A stretch of 64,000 bases of DNA from the NCBI GenBank assembly GCA_013396915.1, contig VWZL01000728.1:496001-560000 (forward strand), read 5' to 3'. Below, one piece after another: positions 47,856 through 60,100 of this stretch. Source of the stretch: Stercorarius parasiticus. Its lineage: Eukaryota > Chordata > Aves > Charadriiformes > Stercorariidae. How positions within the stretch are numbered: position 1 is the first letter of the stretch; each line of letters starts with the position of its first letter. Both the position numbers and the translations under genes were made by a program. The notes below the pieces were generated by a model. The model did not search any database. It was not told where the DNA came from and saw only the letters and a program-made list of their open reading frames with translations.

Positions 47856-47915
47856 CCAAGTACTGTTTGCTAGAAACCGCACCGACCAAGTACTGTTTGC
47901 TAGAAGTCCCACCAA
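47856..47915 (+). repeat. 30-bp tandem duplication
   Basis: Unit 1 at 47856-47885 and unit 2 at 47886-47915 share the first 20 bases exactly (CCAAGTACTGTTTGCTAGAA) and most of the last 10. Being a multiple of three, it repeats KYCLLE in a 63-codon frame, but that frame is not a credible gene. Confidence 0.9.
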
Positions 47916-50900
47916 CCAACTTGACCATGAGTCTGCCAGGGTTACAGAGGAGTATAGAAGTAAATCAGTGTCAGATGGTTGGACTGGATTGGTAACTCAC
48001 AGTAAATAGTCCCCTGGAATTCCTCCCAAATCCTTTGTGGAGATAAACACTCATTGTGATAATAGATTATTTTGCAGGGATATTTTCTACAAAGCTGAGA
48101 AGTTTCTTAATATCAGTCATAAAATGCACACAGAATTCCTTTTGCAGACAGGGATACAATTGTTTCTAGGGACTATTTTTTTTCATGGGTGACCTTTTAC
48201 AGTATTATTCAAGACAAGTTTTTTCAGCACTGAAAGAGAGTTATAAGGTTCATAAATGTATAGGTATTACAAAAAAAAAAAATTTCTGATGATGGCTTTG
48301 AATGGAAAGAAAATCAACTTTGATTACTTGCCAAATGTTGCTGAAGTATTATAAGCCATGGAAGTTATTTCTTCATACCAAATTTCCTCATTTTATTGGC
48401 TCTCAGGAAAGAAATTCATGTCTTTAGGCACTTTCCTTTTCCTACTTCTCTTTCTTTTCAGTCTTCTCTTTATCTCTGGCACTAAAATGTTCTCTTTTCA
48501 CAGCCATTATTTTATTAATGCATGATTATGCATTTGCAACACTACTTTCCTCAGCTTCTGTCTGAATACCTTTATTCAAGTCTCTTTCTCACATTTTGAA
48601 ATTACAATATAGAACTGAAGAAGAACGGTTCTTGCATTTTTTCCCCTTCAAGAAATAAAATAAATAAATAAAGAGGTTAGACAACACAGTGTGCAGGTGT
48701 TCCTGTATGAAACAATTGATATTGTTATATAAAAGGAAATGGAATGAGATGAGTTCTACTGAATCCCTTTGGGAAATCATTCAATATGCACTCTTATCAA
48801 AGTCTAATAATGGCCCGGCTGCTGCTTGTTTGCTTTGATGAAGCTGATAATAACAGAAATCTACATTTATTTGCATTTTTTCTGCTAGAATTCAGTGAGG
48901 CATCTCCAAATGTAATTTTAAAGTATTAATCTAACACATGTAGATTTTCAAGTTGCATTAAGTAGAAAGAGATCAGACACAAACTCATGAGACAGAGTTC
49001 TTCTGCGGACTGCACTTGGCCACCATGACCATTAGTGGACATTCTTTCTGAGAGTTACCAAACATGAGTGTTGCCTCACTTTTAAAGTATCTAGTCAGAG
49101 AGAGTCAATGCACTAAGGGTGAACCAAGTGTAGGATCAAAGAGTGAAGCTACTGAGCGTAATGCTTTCGCAGCTTTATGGAGGCAAGCCATGAAGATGTG
49201 GTAAGGATGTACAGAGACCTGGGAGCTAACTAGGAATCTGTCATAGCTCCCTTCTCCAGGATCATGTCTCTGTCTAGAGATATAGTTACTTCACTAATGC
49301 CTAAACTTCAGAATCCAGGTATGTCCCCAGAACTTAAGTTTCCAAAGGTCTGATGTAAGAGGCAGAAGACTGTATTAGACACCAAGTTCTGGTTCCCCAT
49401 CATCAATTAACAACTGATGTAACTACTGCCAAAATCTGAAAGAATCAGAAGCAAACGTTTATGTCCTAATTTTCTGTACTTTGCATATCCTCGTTCTCTG
49501 AAAAATATAACTTTCTGAACAATGAAGGAAGCTGATTTCTTTGTTGCAGTGGATGTGAAAAAAATTATGGAAATTTTCTGGTTTGGAAAACCCCTGTTCT
49601 CACCAGAAAGCCAAGGGGTTTGGAGCCCCTTTAAAGTCTGCTCAGACTTTAAGATGGCTTCAAAGACAGAGTCAAAAAGAAACTAGGCCTCACCACTCTG
49701 CAACTGGCACAGTCACATCCTTACCAAGAATTCAGCATATTTTTGATAATCTGCATCATCAGTTCTTTTTTTTTTACTATAAATCTTTCCTTGTCACGCA
49801 GTTAGTTACTGGCTGCAACAAGGCAACAGCTATTCAGGCTAATTCAACGTGCTTTACTCCATTACTGCAGCGAGGACCCTGTATTGACTCAGTTCTCTTC
49901 CTCTCAAGAGCCCCAAACAAACTTAGTGGCTTCCAAAAACTTCCACAATCAATACCTCCTAAGGTCCCTGAAGTGCTATAATCTGAACCAAGGTCTGTGA
50001 AGCAAAACTGAAAATGAGCTTAGCAGGGTTTAGCTGCAGCCTGTTATCTGTCACAGGAGGGTTTGTTTTTTTCTGCATGTATTTTTTTTTGTTGTTGTTG
50101 CTCTTTGCTTGTTTGGTTTTTACCAACTTTCACTGCCCAAAAGTCAGGTCCTGTTTCTGTGAGCTGTAGCTGTGCACCAGGTAGGCACCACTCAAACTTT
50201 GAGATGAATAATCAAATAGTTCTGATTTCTTCACTTCTCCCAGAAACAAAAGATGCATCTAGGCTGAAAGGATCTCATTTTATATGTTTAAATTTATTCT
50301 TCTCCTTTGTTGCAATTTGAAGTAATTGTTGGAACTGAGACATAGTTGCTGCTAGAGTGACGCAGCTTTCCAGGAGAAAGGCAAATTTCAAGTGATTTTT
50401 TCCTGCATCCCTCAAGGAATGACTCATTTGTTTTAAGGCCTGATCAAGGAGCTTCCCTGTAGCATTAGATTATTTGCATCCAATCTACTAGCCACAGCTG
50501 ACAAAATCAATTAGATACTAGTAAAGGCAAAAAATTTTCCAGTTAAAAGCCACTCTGCTAGTATATGTTTTTATTAACACAAGTACAAATTGAGAATATA
50601 CTCTCAGTGGAATTATTTTTTTATTTTTGCACACATAGTTAAGAGAGGACCACTGGGCTCATGAACATTCATGCTCAATATTATTATTTGGTGAGATCAT
50701 TATATTTATATTTTGACATTGCTTTGATCCCTGGGAAATGCATTATGGGTATTGCTGAATTGTCTCTGGAGCACACAAAGAACCACTGGGAGATTCTCCT
50801 ATATCATCTCTAAAATTTGCCTTTTTTCCCTGGGTACGTGTAAGTCACCTTGCATTATCAGATGGGAGACAGCAGTATTCTTTTTCCTCTCTGTCTGCTG

Positions 50901-53900
50901 CAGATTGTTTTGCATAAGTTAAATTATGTGTTCCATACGTGTCATTGTTCACAGACACGAAGTAAACCAAGGAATGATGCTTTCTGCCCTATGTATATTA
51001 TAGACAATTAGAGCAGAATAATAGGAGATCCTCACACCCCTTACTCTGAAATGTGGGTTCTGTGGCTTTAATAGGAAGAGTCATGGACATTCATCCAGGG
51101 CTCAACACATACATTGCCATCTCTTTTGAGAGCTGGGAAAGAATAATACGCACAATATTTTCTTTTCTTGAAAAATCTCCATTCAGTGAAAACCAAATTT
51201 TTCAAAGCAAAAAGCCATTTGACACCAGGCTTTCAAGGAAGGTTATGAAGTTACAATTTGCTGTTTTTACATTTCATAAATGAGAATTTCTAGGGATTCT
51301 TCTGTCCGAAGCTATTTTGATTTTGTAATTACTTTTGCATTTTTGTAATGCAATAAGTTGGAAAAATAATTTCACACTGAAATAATTAGAACAAAAATTT
51401 TTATTGAGCTGAAATATTTGTTTTAAATAGATTTATAAAAAAAATATGAACATGCCACTTTTGTGGTCCAGTCCAGTACCAGGTCAGGATATAACCATTG
51501 TCATAAGCGAAAAGATGAATTGTCACCTGGCTTACATGAATTAGAAAGCCTTTTCTCTCTTCTACCCTTGTCCTTCAGAATAAAATTAAACATGATGGAA
51601 AAAAAAGAAAGAATCTTGCAAATTATTGATGGGTACTGGCTATAATAAAATCTACAACTTGACTATCACTTCGGTTTGTTTGGTCGGTTTTTTTTTTTTT
51701 AAATTGAACAGTTTCTAAAGTCAGACTGTTTCTGGAAACTTTCTTTTCTGAATCAGGGTTCAAAAATAAAAAACAACTTGGAGCAAATTCATCAACAGCA
51801 ATAAGGAGTGTTTATAATAAGTGATACTAGTGCAGTAAGTAGGGCTTAAACAAAGCTGAGTGAAGGTGGTGCTATTTCAGTACTGGAGTCTACCCATCTT
51901 CCTCTCCTATGAATAGTTTTAATGGGAAAAAAAATCATGTTTAGATTTGTATCTGTTTCTTTCTGTGTGGTGTCTGTATTTTGTACCTCTGTATGTATCA
52001 CTGGAAGCAGCTAATTCATGTGCTGTCTGCCTGAAACCTACTGTAACAAATGTAAGTGTACTGAAACAAATGTTATGGCTGTAATATAAATCCTGGTTGA
52101 TGGGTTTTAGTAATAGAAACACAGAACAGGGAGGGTGTTACCAGCTGCAAGCCCAGCTTCTGATAAAAACTTCGATGTCTTGACTTTATTCATGTTCAAA
52201 GTGAAGAGATTTAACAACAGCCGGAATGAGCCACATGGAACTCATCTTTAGGTTCAGTCTAGGTGAAATATTAAGGAAGATGCACACTGAGTCTAGTTTT
52301 AGCGATATGGAACAGCAGGAACTGATGTGTTACCTAAGGTGTTACCCTAGGCAGAAGATAAGGGAATGGTAAGAGTGGATCTCACCACCAGCTCATCTTC
52401 CAATTGCCCTCCCAGGTGCCCCATCTCCTTTTTCCCCTTTTCTTTTTCCTTTCCCCATGCAGACATCTCAGGAAAGCTTTAACAGGGATTTATAAACACT
52501 TGGCTTGTTAGAGGCACAATTGTGAACCTAATGACACCATTTCTTTACAACATCAGCTAATATATCTGCATGGACTTAACAGAGGAAGTCTGTGAAAGGG
52601 AATATTGTTCTTTTTTGTAAATGCACAGTGAGGACAACACTTCTTCAGCACGGAAATCTAGGGAGACGGATGTGGAAGGAGCCACAGCAATCAAATAGGC
52701 TCTGACTTCTATTCAAGTCTGTAACTCCCAATAGGCTGGACCCATCCTTGCTACTAAAGCAGGTAATATTTTGTTGCCTTTGTTATGGATTACAAAAGCT
52801 GAGCTGAGGATTCCTATTCTCACCCCAGACGCTTAAAATCAAAGCTGCCTATTTCTCACTAAAATCAGCCTGTACCAAAGGACTGCCGGGTAATGTTTTT
52901 CCTTGCTTGCCTGTGTGCTGAGGCACCAAACAGTCTCAAGTTGAGAATTCATATCCCAAGTCCCAAGTTGCCTTCACTGGCCATAACATGGGAGTATGTG
53001 TAAGTGGAGTAGCAATGCTAGGGTGGACTACAAAAGATTTTCAACTGAGGAAAACAGCCTGCCCCAGTACCTAGTGAGAGGAAGGAGAAGAGCACTGATC
53101 CGCCAACTGCCAGTGCTTACCTTTTATCTCTCCCATTTTGGGGCCGAGTCCCATAGCTCCCTCACCTTAGAGGCTCTCATTTCCCATGGATATTTGATAA
53201 CCATCCCTTGGCTGCAATGAATAATGAAATTGTGGATTGTAGGCATATACAGGGAATTTTTTAACGCTGGTTTCTACACAGTATGTGTGAGTTTCATTTC
53301 ACTTAGCTAAAAGTTGCTGAGGGTGCACTGTTATCCACAGCAAAACACAGGTACCTCCAGAAGGCCATTTCTCCCATTTGTTTTAAGTATCTATTGTAGG
53401 GTAGAATCAATCTCTTGCTGGTGGTGCTAGTCACTCTACTGACTCTGTATGATGGTACATACAAGACTTCCTTAAACTAGATGCATAACCTTTATGCAGA
53501 TAGCTCCAACTCAGTGTCATTGTTACTTTTCTAAATGCTCCAATAGAGATTGTAAAGCAGTTTCATATATCTGTCATCACCCACCACATTTGTAGAAAAG
53601 GTTAGTCCTGCATTTTGAAGATGATTCCTTCCTCATTTCCCAAGAATGGCAAAAGTCCCCTAAGGTAGCCAATAAAAAAGTACAGATAAAGGAGAATGAC
53701 AGCGTGTGGGTTGATTCAGTGGGAAATAGAAACATATTTTATTCATTTCTTCTAGTGTTTCCAAGCTCCCCATAGGAATTTCTGTTCATACTGTCTTTGG
53801 TGAAGGCTTAGAAATCTATTTAGCCACTGTCAGATACCATGGACTAAAAAAGATACATACTTGTGGTATGATTAATTCCTGCCATATAATCAACCATCTT

Positions 53901-56807
53901 CCCCTGTTTGCTGAGAGGAATGGACTATTGTATGTTGACTGAAAAAGCACATTGTAATTGTTTTGTAGTTGCTGCTTTGATTTGTGTTGATTTCTGTTCT
54001 CTAAGCCCGACATATATATTGTATATGAGTGCACATAACTTGACAGCCTTTGTCTGACTTGGAAACAAATGTTTGATTGTTGCTTGAACAGTTTGTGGGA
54101 CAGAAATTCAAGTGGCATAAATCAGTTTAGCCTAACAGACTGCAAAAAAACCCCAGTTTTGTTATATAGAATTAAAATACATAAAGTTATACATCTTGGA
54201 CCTTGATCCCTTCTCTCTTTTTTTGGTCTTTTTTAAGAAAAGCAACACAATTCAGCACAGACAGAGTTACTTTTCTGAATACCTGTTTACAAGGACACAC
54301 TCGACAGTAGCAACTGACTTGTTCCAACTGAATCACTGGCTGGAGCAGATAAGATATATTGAATTTTTAATTGTATTTCATCATGAATACAGCTGTTTTG
54401 CATCAGTCACTATAGAAGCCCCATTTAACTATTCTCTGCTGGTTTCTGGACAAGAGGAACCTCAAATTTAATTACAAGTGTGAGATGCAGCCAAGAATTT
54501 GTTAACTAACAGCCATTCTGATGGAACTAAAAACCCAGAAAGGATGAACAGTGAGAGATAAGATTACTTTTAAATAGAGGTAGTAAATCCATTTTTGCTT
54601 TTGGGACTGAGAGATGCAAAGGTAAACGCTGTCTCCACATACAATTCCCAAGGTAGTCTGCATGGTGGCTACATAATTTCAGTCATCTTGAGGCACTTTC
54701 TTTTCAAATTCCTGCCACATCATGAAACAAAATACAAGTTTCTTTGGATAGCTGATAAAATATTAGGGATCTGATCTCACTTGATATGGTGACTCAGTGA
54801 TCATGGCATTCAAATCTTAAATTTCTGACATGCTACAGAGGTGTGCACAAGGAAGATTTTAATTATTTAGCAGTTGTTAAATTTAGGTAGAGACTGGCAG
54901 AGTAGAAGGTGAAGATCTTCTGGGAAAGCAAGACTGTCAAAACTTGAGGAAGAACTGACTTTTCCAGGAAAAATAAACTTTATAAATAAATAAAAAAAAG
55001 TAATTCTGGCAAGCATCATAAAGATCAGTGATAATAGCTAGCTGAAATAGCAATCTTGATCTTAGAGACAATTTTGCTTCACACACAGGTGTACCTGAAC
55101 TTGTTGTATACCATCTGGCTTGGGAGTTGATGGACATCGAGTCACACCACCAGCACACAAGCAGACACCCTACAAACCCTTTGGGGCTCCTTGATGTGGA
55201 GTCAGAAATCTGGTCCACCGTGCAGCCCGTGTTGTCATGCCTACTGGTACCTTGGTAGTCATATTAACTTGGGCATGAAAAGGTCTAAAATGCTGTAAAA
55301 TTAAGGTTTTCACAGTAGGCACGGTCTTCAAACTCCATGAAATAAAACCTCCCTCTTTCCTGGAAACTAGCTTTTTTTTGGTGACGTCCGAATTCATGGG
55401 AGTGTCTAGAATCCAGTCATCCTCCCTTTGAAAAAGGCTTCACGCTGTTGATGAAATTAGCAGTGCTCTCCCTGCTGCTGGAGGGAGGGGAACAAAAAGG
55501 AAAGATTGCCTGTGATTCAAGATGTGGTTTCTAAATAAACACTAACACCATTGGCACTAGGGAACCCATCTGTTTCTTTATTTCTTTACCACTACAAAAT
55601 CTATGATATGTGATTGTAACAGATGTTTCATGTCTACAAATGATGATATGCTACATTATTAAACCAAGGGGGTCATTAAACTGAATTGTATGCATTTTTT
55701 TCAGTCTATAACTGCAAGATCATCAACATATAACCTTAGGGTTATAGAAACCCCTCTCATCCCTCTCCTGACTCAGTGTGTAACTTACACAGTAAACTCT
55801 CAGCAAATATCATGAACATTTCCATTAAAGCTTGGTTATGCAGAAGTGCCTGTAGGCATCTGTACAACTGTCGGAGTTAACATGTCTTAATGGTTTTTTT
55901 GCCAGAAGCACTTCTTACGTTTAGCTTCAACTTGAACTAGTCAAATGCCAGTTGCCTGCCTAGATAAGAATGTGAATTCTTGTTTTAGGTAATAATACTG
56001 GATTGGTCTATTCTGTGGCATCTGAGAAATAAATAGGAGCCTCCATTTGAGCAAGGTGTCTTCATTTTTAATGATTATTAATATTTTTATTTTCTTTTTC
56101 TCTTTACCTTTAGTCAACACCTCAGGACAAAGGCCTTTTCACATGTAGCGCCCTTCATTGCACTTCTGTTCTTTCAAACTGGAACTGCATACACACTATA
56201 GTAACATAGATTTCCACATTTACATATATTTTTGCCTCCCTTTGAGTTGAAAGATGCCTATTTTCCATTTCCAAATGTCATGTAAGAAGCTGAACATTTT
56301 GCTTTGTCTCTGAAGAATGACTGACAGAGTAATGTGAGCCCCAGAGCGAAGCAGTTTTTATTGAAGGATAATAATTCTTTATTGAAAATCTAACACAGAA
56401 GAAAAGAAAAAAAAGAATGGCTTAAGTATTTCAGAGATCAATTTAAAGTCTTTAATTAAAATGTATGTCCTTATTTAGCAGGATCCTGGGGATTCCTACC
56501 CATAAATTTTCCTTGTAAATTTTCATAAATGCAACAATATTATGGGCAAAGTTGTTGGGAAGTCTAAGGAGAATGGAAAAATAATATTTAAGGACACTAT
56601 ATTTAGTCCAAGCAAGTGGTGTTGAATTCATGTGGAAAGCATGAACGCTCTGTGAGTTAAAGATATGTCCCAGTTAAATAAGTGAATGAAACATTCACTT
56701 GTACGTATATTAGTAGGTCTGTGGGTATGGATGTACTGGACATGGCAGTGTTGTTAAAAAGGACAATAAAGAAATAATTGTCCTTTTGTCCTTAACTGCT
56801 CAAAGCT
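47916..56807. other. Long non-coding stretch; possible conserved block at 48791-48960
   Basis: No gene is recognised. The 132-codon plus frame at 49583-49981 resembles nothing known. T/G-rich low-complexity tracts lie at about 50062-50125 and 51672-51710, and an A11 run at 48271. 48791-48960 is dense in transcription-factor-like motifs (see findings). The rest is AT-rich unique sequence. Confidence 0.5.
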
Positions 56808-57148
56808 ATCACAGAATCACAGAATGGTAGGGGTTGGAAGGGACCTCTGGATATCATCTAGTCTGACCCCCCTGCCGAAGCAGGTTTACCTTGAGCAGGT
56901 TGCACAGGATCATGTCCAGACAGGTTTTGAATATCTCCAGGGAAAGAGACTCCGCAGCCTCTGAGGGCAGCCTGATCCAATGCTCTGCCACCTTCAAAGT
57001 AAAGAAGTTTTTCCTAATGTTCAGGTGGAACTTCCTGTGTTCCAGCTTGTGCCTGTTGCCCCTTATCCTGTCACTGGGCACCGCTGAAAAGAGTCTGCCC
57101 CATCCTCTGGATGCCCACCCTTTAGATATTTATAAGCATTGATGAGAT
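56808..57148 (-). mobile_element. CR1 LINE 3'-end insertion, best preserved in the window
   Basis: The minus strand holds the C-terminal end of CR1 ORF2 and its short 3' UTR. A frame at 56854-57081 stays open for 75 codons and reads NRHKLEHRKFHLNIRKNFFT, then WIRLPSEAAESLSLEIFKTC, the usual C-terminus of the CR1 pol protein. The element ends in two tandem copies of the family's terminal octamer ATTCTGTG (56810-56825, seen as CACAGAAT on the plus strand). Length is about 341 bp, 5'-truncated at about 57148. The open frame and intact tail make it younger than the other CR1 pieces here. Confidence 0.95.
56810..56825 (-). repeat. Two CR1 terminal octamers (ATTCTGTG)2
   Basis: CACAGAAT at 56810-56817 and again at 56818-56825 on the plus strand. 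CR1 elements end in short runs of this octamer in place of poly(A), and it marks the exact 3' end and the strand of the insertion. Confidence 0.95.
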
Positions 57149-60100
57149 TTATAAGCATAGATGTATGCACATACCATACAGAGGCAGTTAGACACTTTTC
57201 CCATTTCCTCTGCTGTAACTGTAGCTGTTCATTTATTATTCTGATGCTCTGCCTTCTGGTTGCAAAACAATCATCTGTTAATTCAAAAACACTTGGCTGC
57301 AAAACTTCGCAGGCTTTTGTTTGAAAGTTTTTTTCATGTGTGTTTTGTATGTACAGATCATTTGAGGTTTAACTGTGAATGCTGGGGTTTTTCCTCTGGA
57401 AATCGGAAAGACATTCAAAAAATGAATCATTTCTAATCCTGAAATGTGGCTCTTTCTATTCCACCAGGGTTGCCCAAACAGTTTAAATCTCTTTGCTTAA
57501 GTGGACTTGCAGTGATTCAGCTGAGTGGGACTCAGAAAATAGGTGTTACATGCAAGGTCAACTTTTGGCCCTCAGCGACTCGACTACTCCTAACACAACC
57601 GCTTGGGGTTCCTCTAAACTTGCTCAAGAGCAACATCTATGCTACTGATAACATATAGTATCGAAGGATCACATTCAGCTTTGATGCCATTGGTGCCCCA
57701 CTTCATTGAAGCAGGACTTTACTTCAGCCTTTAACATCAAGGAAGTGAATTCAAATTTGTCTCCAGCTGATACTGATTCAAAAAAATACATATTTTCAAT
57801 TCAATAGAGCATTCAGTCCTGTACTTAAGTATTTTCTTGACTCAGAGCACACAAAATTTGCTATGTACAATATAAGTTGCTGTTTTCTAGCCAAAAATAG
57901 CCTGGGTCACAACGTCTTCTCCTCCTCCACTGGTACATCTTTTTGCATGCATTTCTTTTCCAAATGTCTGGATAATTCATTCTAGGTGGCAGTCTGTTTT
58001 GTCAGAATGGCCAGAGCAAGCAAGGATTGAATGTAACTGGTCTTCTTTGCTTTATAGTAGCTCATCCTTCAGAAGAGAGGAAAAGATAGATTATTGAAAA
58101 AGTGTGAGGAAAGCACAACTTGTCTCGATTGTGTTGTTCTGAAGTGGCTTCTACATGGTTGTGAAAAAGGATTTCTAACTAGCAGATCTCAAAGCTGTTT
58201 CTCAAAATAGCCAGTACCCTGGGGGGAAATTAAGACACTGAAAAAAAAAAAAAAGGATGCCAAGATGGAAGAGCAGGGAGATCTCCAAAATCCCCACCTA
58301 GTGTATTGTCTTCTAGATTATACTGTGCCCACAAAGAACATCAAGCAGATGAATCTGTCATCATGGATGATAGGCAGAGATCAAAGAAGCAGTGCTATTG
58401 TTTCACTGTAAAATATTTTTGAATAATTATTTCCATTTCCCCATCTGCGGTCCTTTGTTATACACAGAAGCAAATGTTTCTTTAGTGGGCTTATTCCTGG
58501 ATGACTCCTTGGTCTCTACTATCTCTCTTGATATCTCCTCCTACTTCTAGCTGGCCTCTTCGGAAGGGTCCCATCCCTGTTGCAGGCAGCACTTTCAGGT
58601 GGCGTAAACACATGTATGATTTCCTCATCCTCACGCACACATTTCTCCATATTTGTGTGTGCTGTAGCTGTACAGTCACTTTTCATGGGAAAATAAAGAA
58701 AGCAGCAATAATGGCCATTGCCTAGTCAATATATAACATTGGAGCCCTACTGGAAACATTTTACCTACCAGTACCAAGTATGTTATTCTGGACTAGTACA
58801 AATGGATCTTGTGTCTTTCCCACCTTCCTCCATAAGGAAAAATACTAATATCTCTGACCATGAAAACATGGCCAAGACATTGCCTATGAATACATTCAAA
58901 AAGCATGCGAGTTCAAAGTTACACGGGCCTAGTGTTCAAAAGACTGTTCTACGGAGGATGAATTTGTAAAGAAAAGTTTCTCATGGCCTTGGAAATTCGG
59001 CCAGCATGTGGGCAGTAAGCCTCCAGCTTCAAAGTCTCGGTTTCATCTTTACTCGATCTCAGTAAAAGGAAAATCAAATCCATTTTACTGAGAATTTTCT
59101 AGATCTATAGAGTTAAGGTAGATGCATTTTTCAAATATTCCATCCAGTAAATATTGCTATTATGTGAACCACTGGGTGTTAATATAGCTGACCAGATTGG
59201 AGGTGTTTCTATTTATCTGGACTTTTACAAAGATGCTTGTTTGGCTGGCTGATGAAAAACTTTGATTCAAAATGCATTCAAAGATGTAAAATCATGGGCA
59301 GCGTTTCTCCCGTGTCTCTTGGTCTTTACAATTGTCATGTTGTGATTTGCTTTTGAGTGAGGTTTTTTCTCCTTTTTATTGTTATTTTTCTTTTTGAAGT
59401 TGCTGTCTGTCTAAGCAGAGATTGTATTTAAGATCAATAGCATTGGACTAAATGAGCCCCTCTGCTTTGATATTGAAGCTAATCGTCTCTTGTTTGGCTT
59501 TTGAAACCTTTCAGGAGTCTTCTCTGCAGCATTATAGTGACAGACTCCTTAATATGAAACGTCTAATCTGTTAGAAAGCGTATTTCCTAGGCTTTTTGTG
59601 ACTGACTGGAAAGTTTGTTTGTATATTGCACCAAACTGAGGTACTATCTATCCTTTCTCTACATATTCTTGTTGAAGAAAACAATTCCATTTCAATTTTC
59701 AGACATCTCTACAAACATTGCAAATTCACCAGGACAGAGGTGCCCAGTTGATGCGTCTCCCTTGTTGTTCCAAGAACTTTCTTTTTCTGCTCAGGTGCCG
59801 TAGCTTCTCAAATAGTGCCACAACCCCATAATCAAGCCTGCCTGTGTGTCCTCTAACCCGGACTGCAGAAAACTATAGCACTGCATATCGCTGCAGTTTT
59901 CAAACAGGAAGATGGTTATATCCTGAGCACTTCACGCTTGGCACCATTTTTTCTCAGTCAGACTTGTCCAATATCATGCTGTGAGTCTATAGCAGAGCAA
60001 GGCATGGGCCCCAAGAGACCTGACTTATGTTCTGCCCCGTCTTAACACATCTCATGTCTTTCCAGCCAGACTTCTCTTCAGGAGCTCAAAAAGTACTGGT

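Noticed and set aside
49583..49981. 132-codon plus-strand open frame
   Set aside because: Low-complexity Phe run encoded by a T tract, no family resemblance, no coding-like periodicity that I can see.
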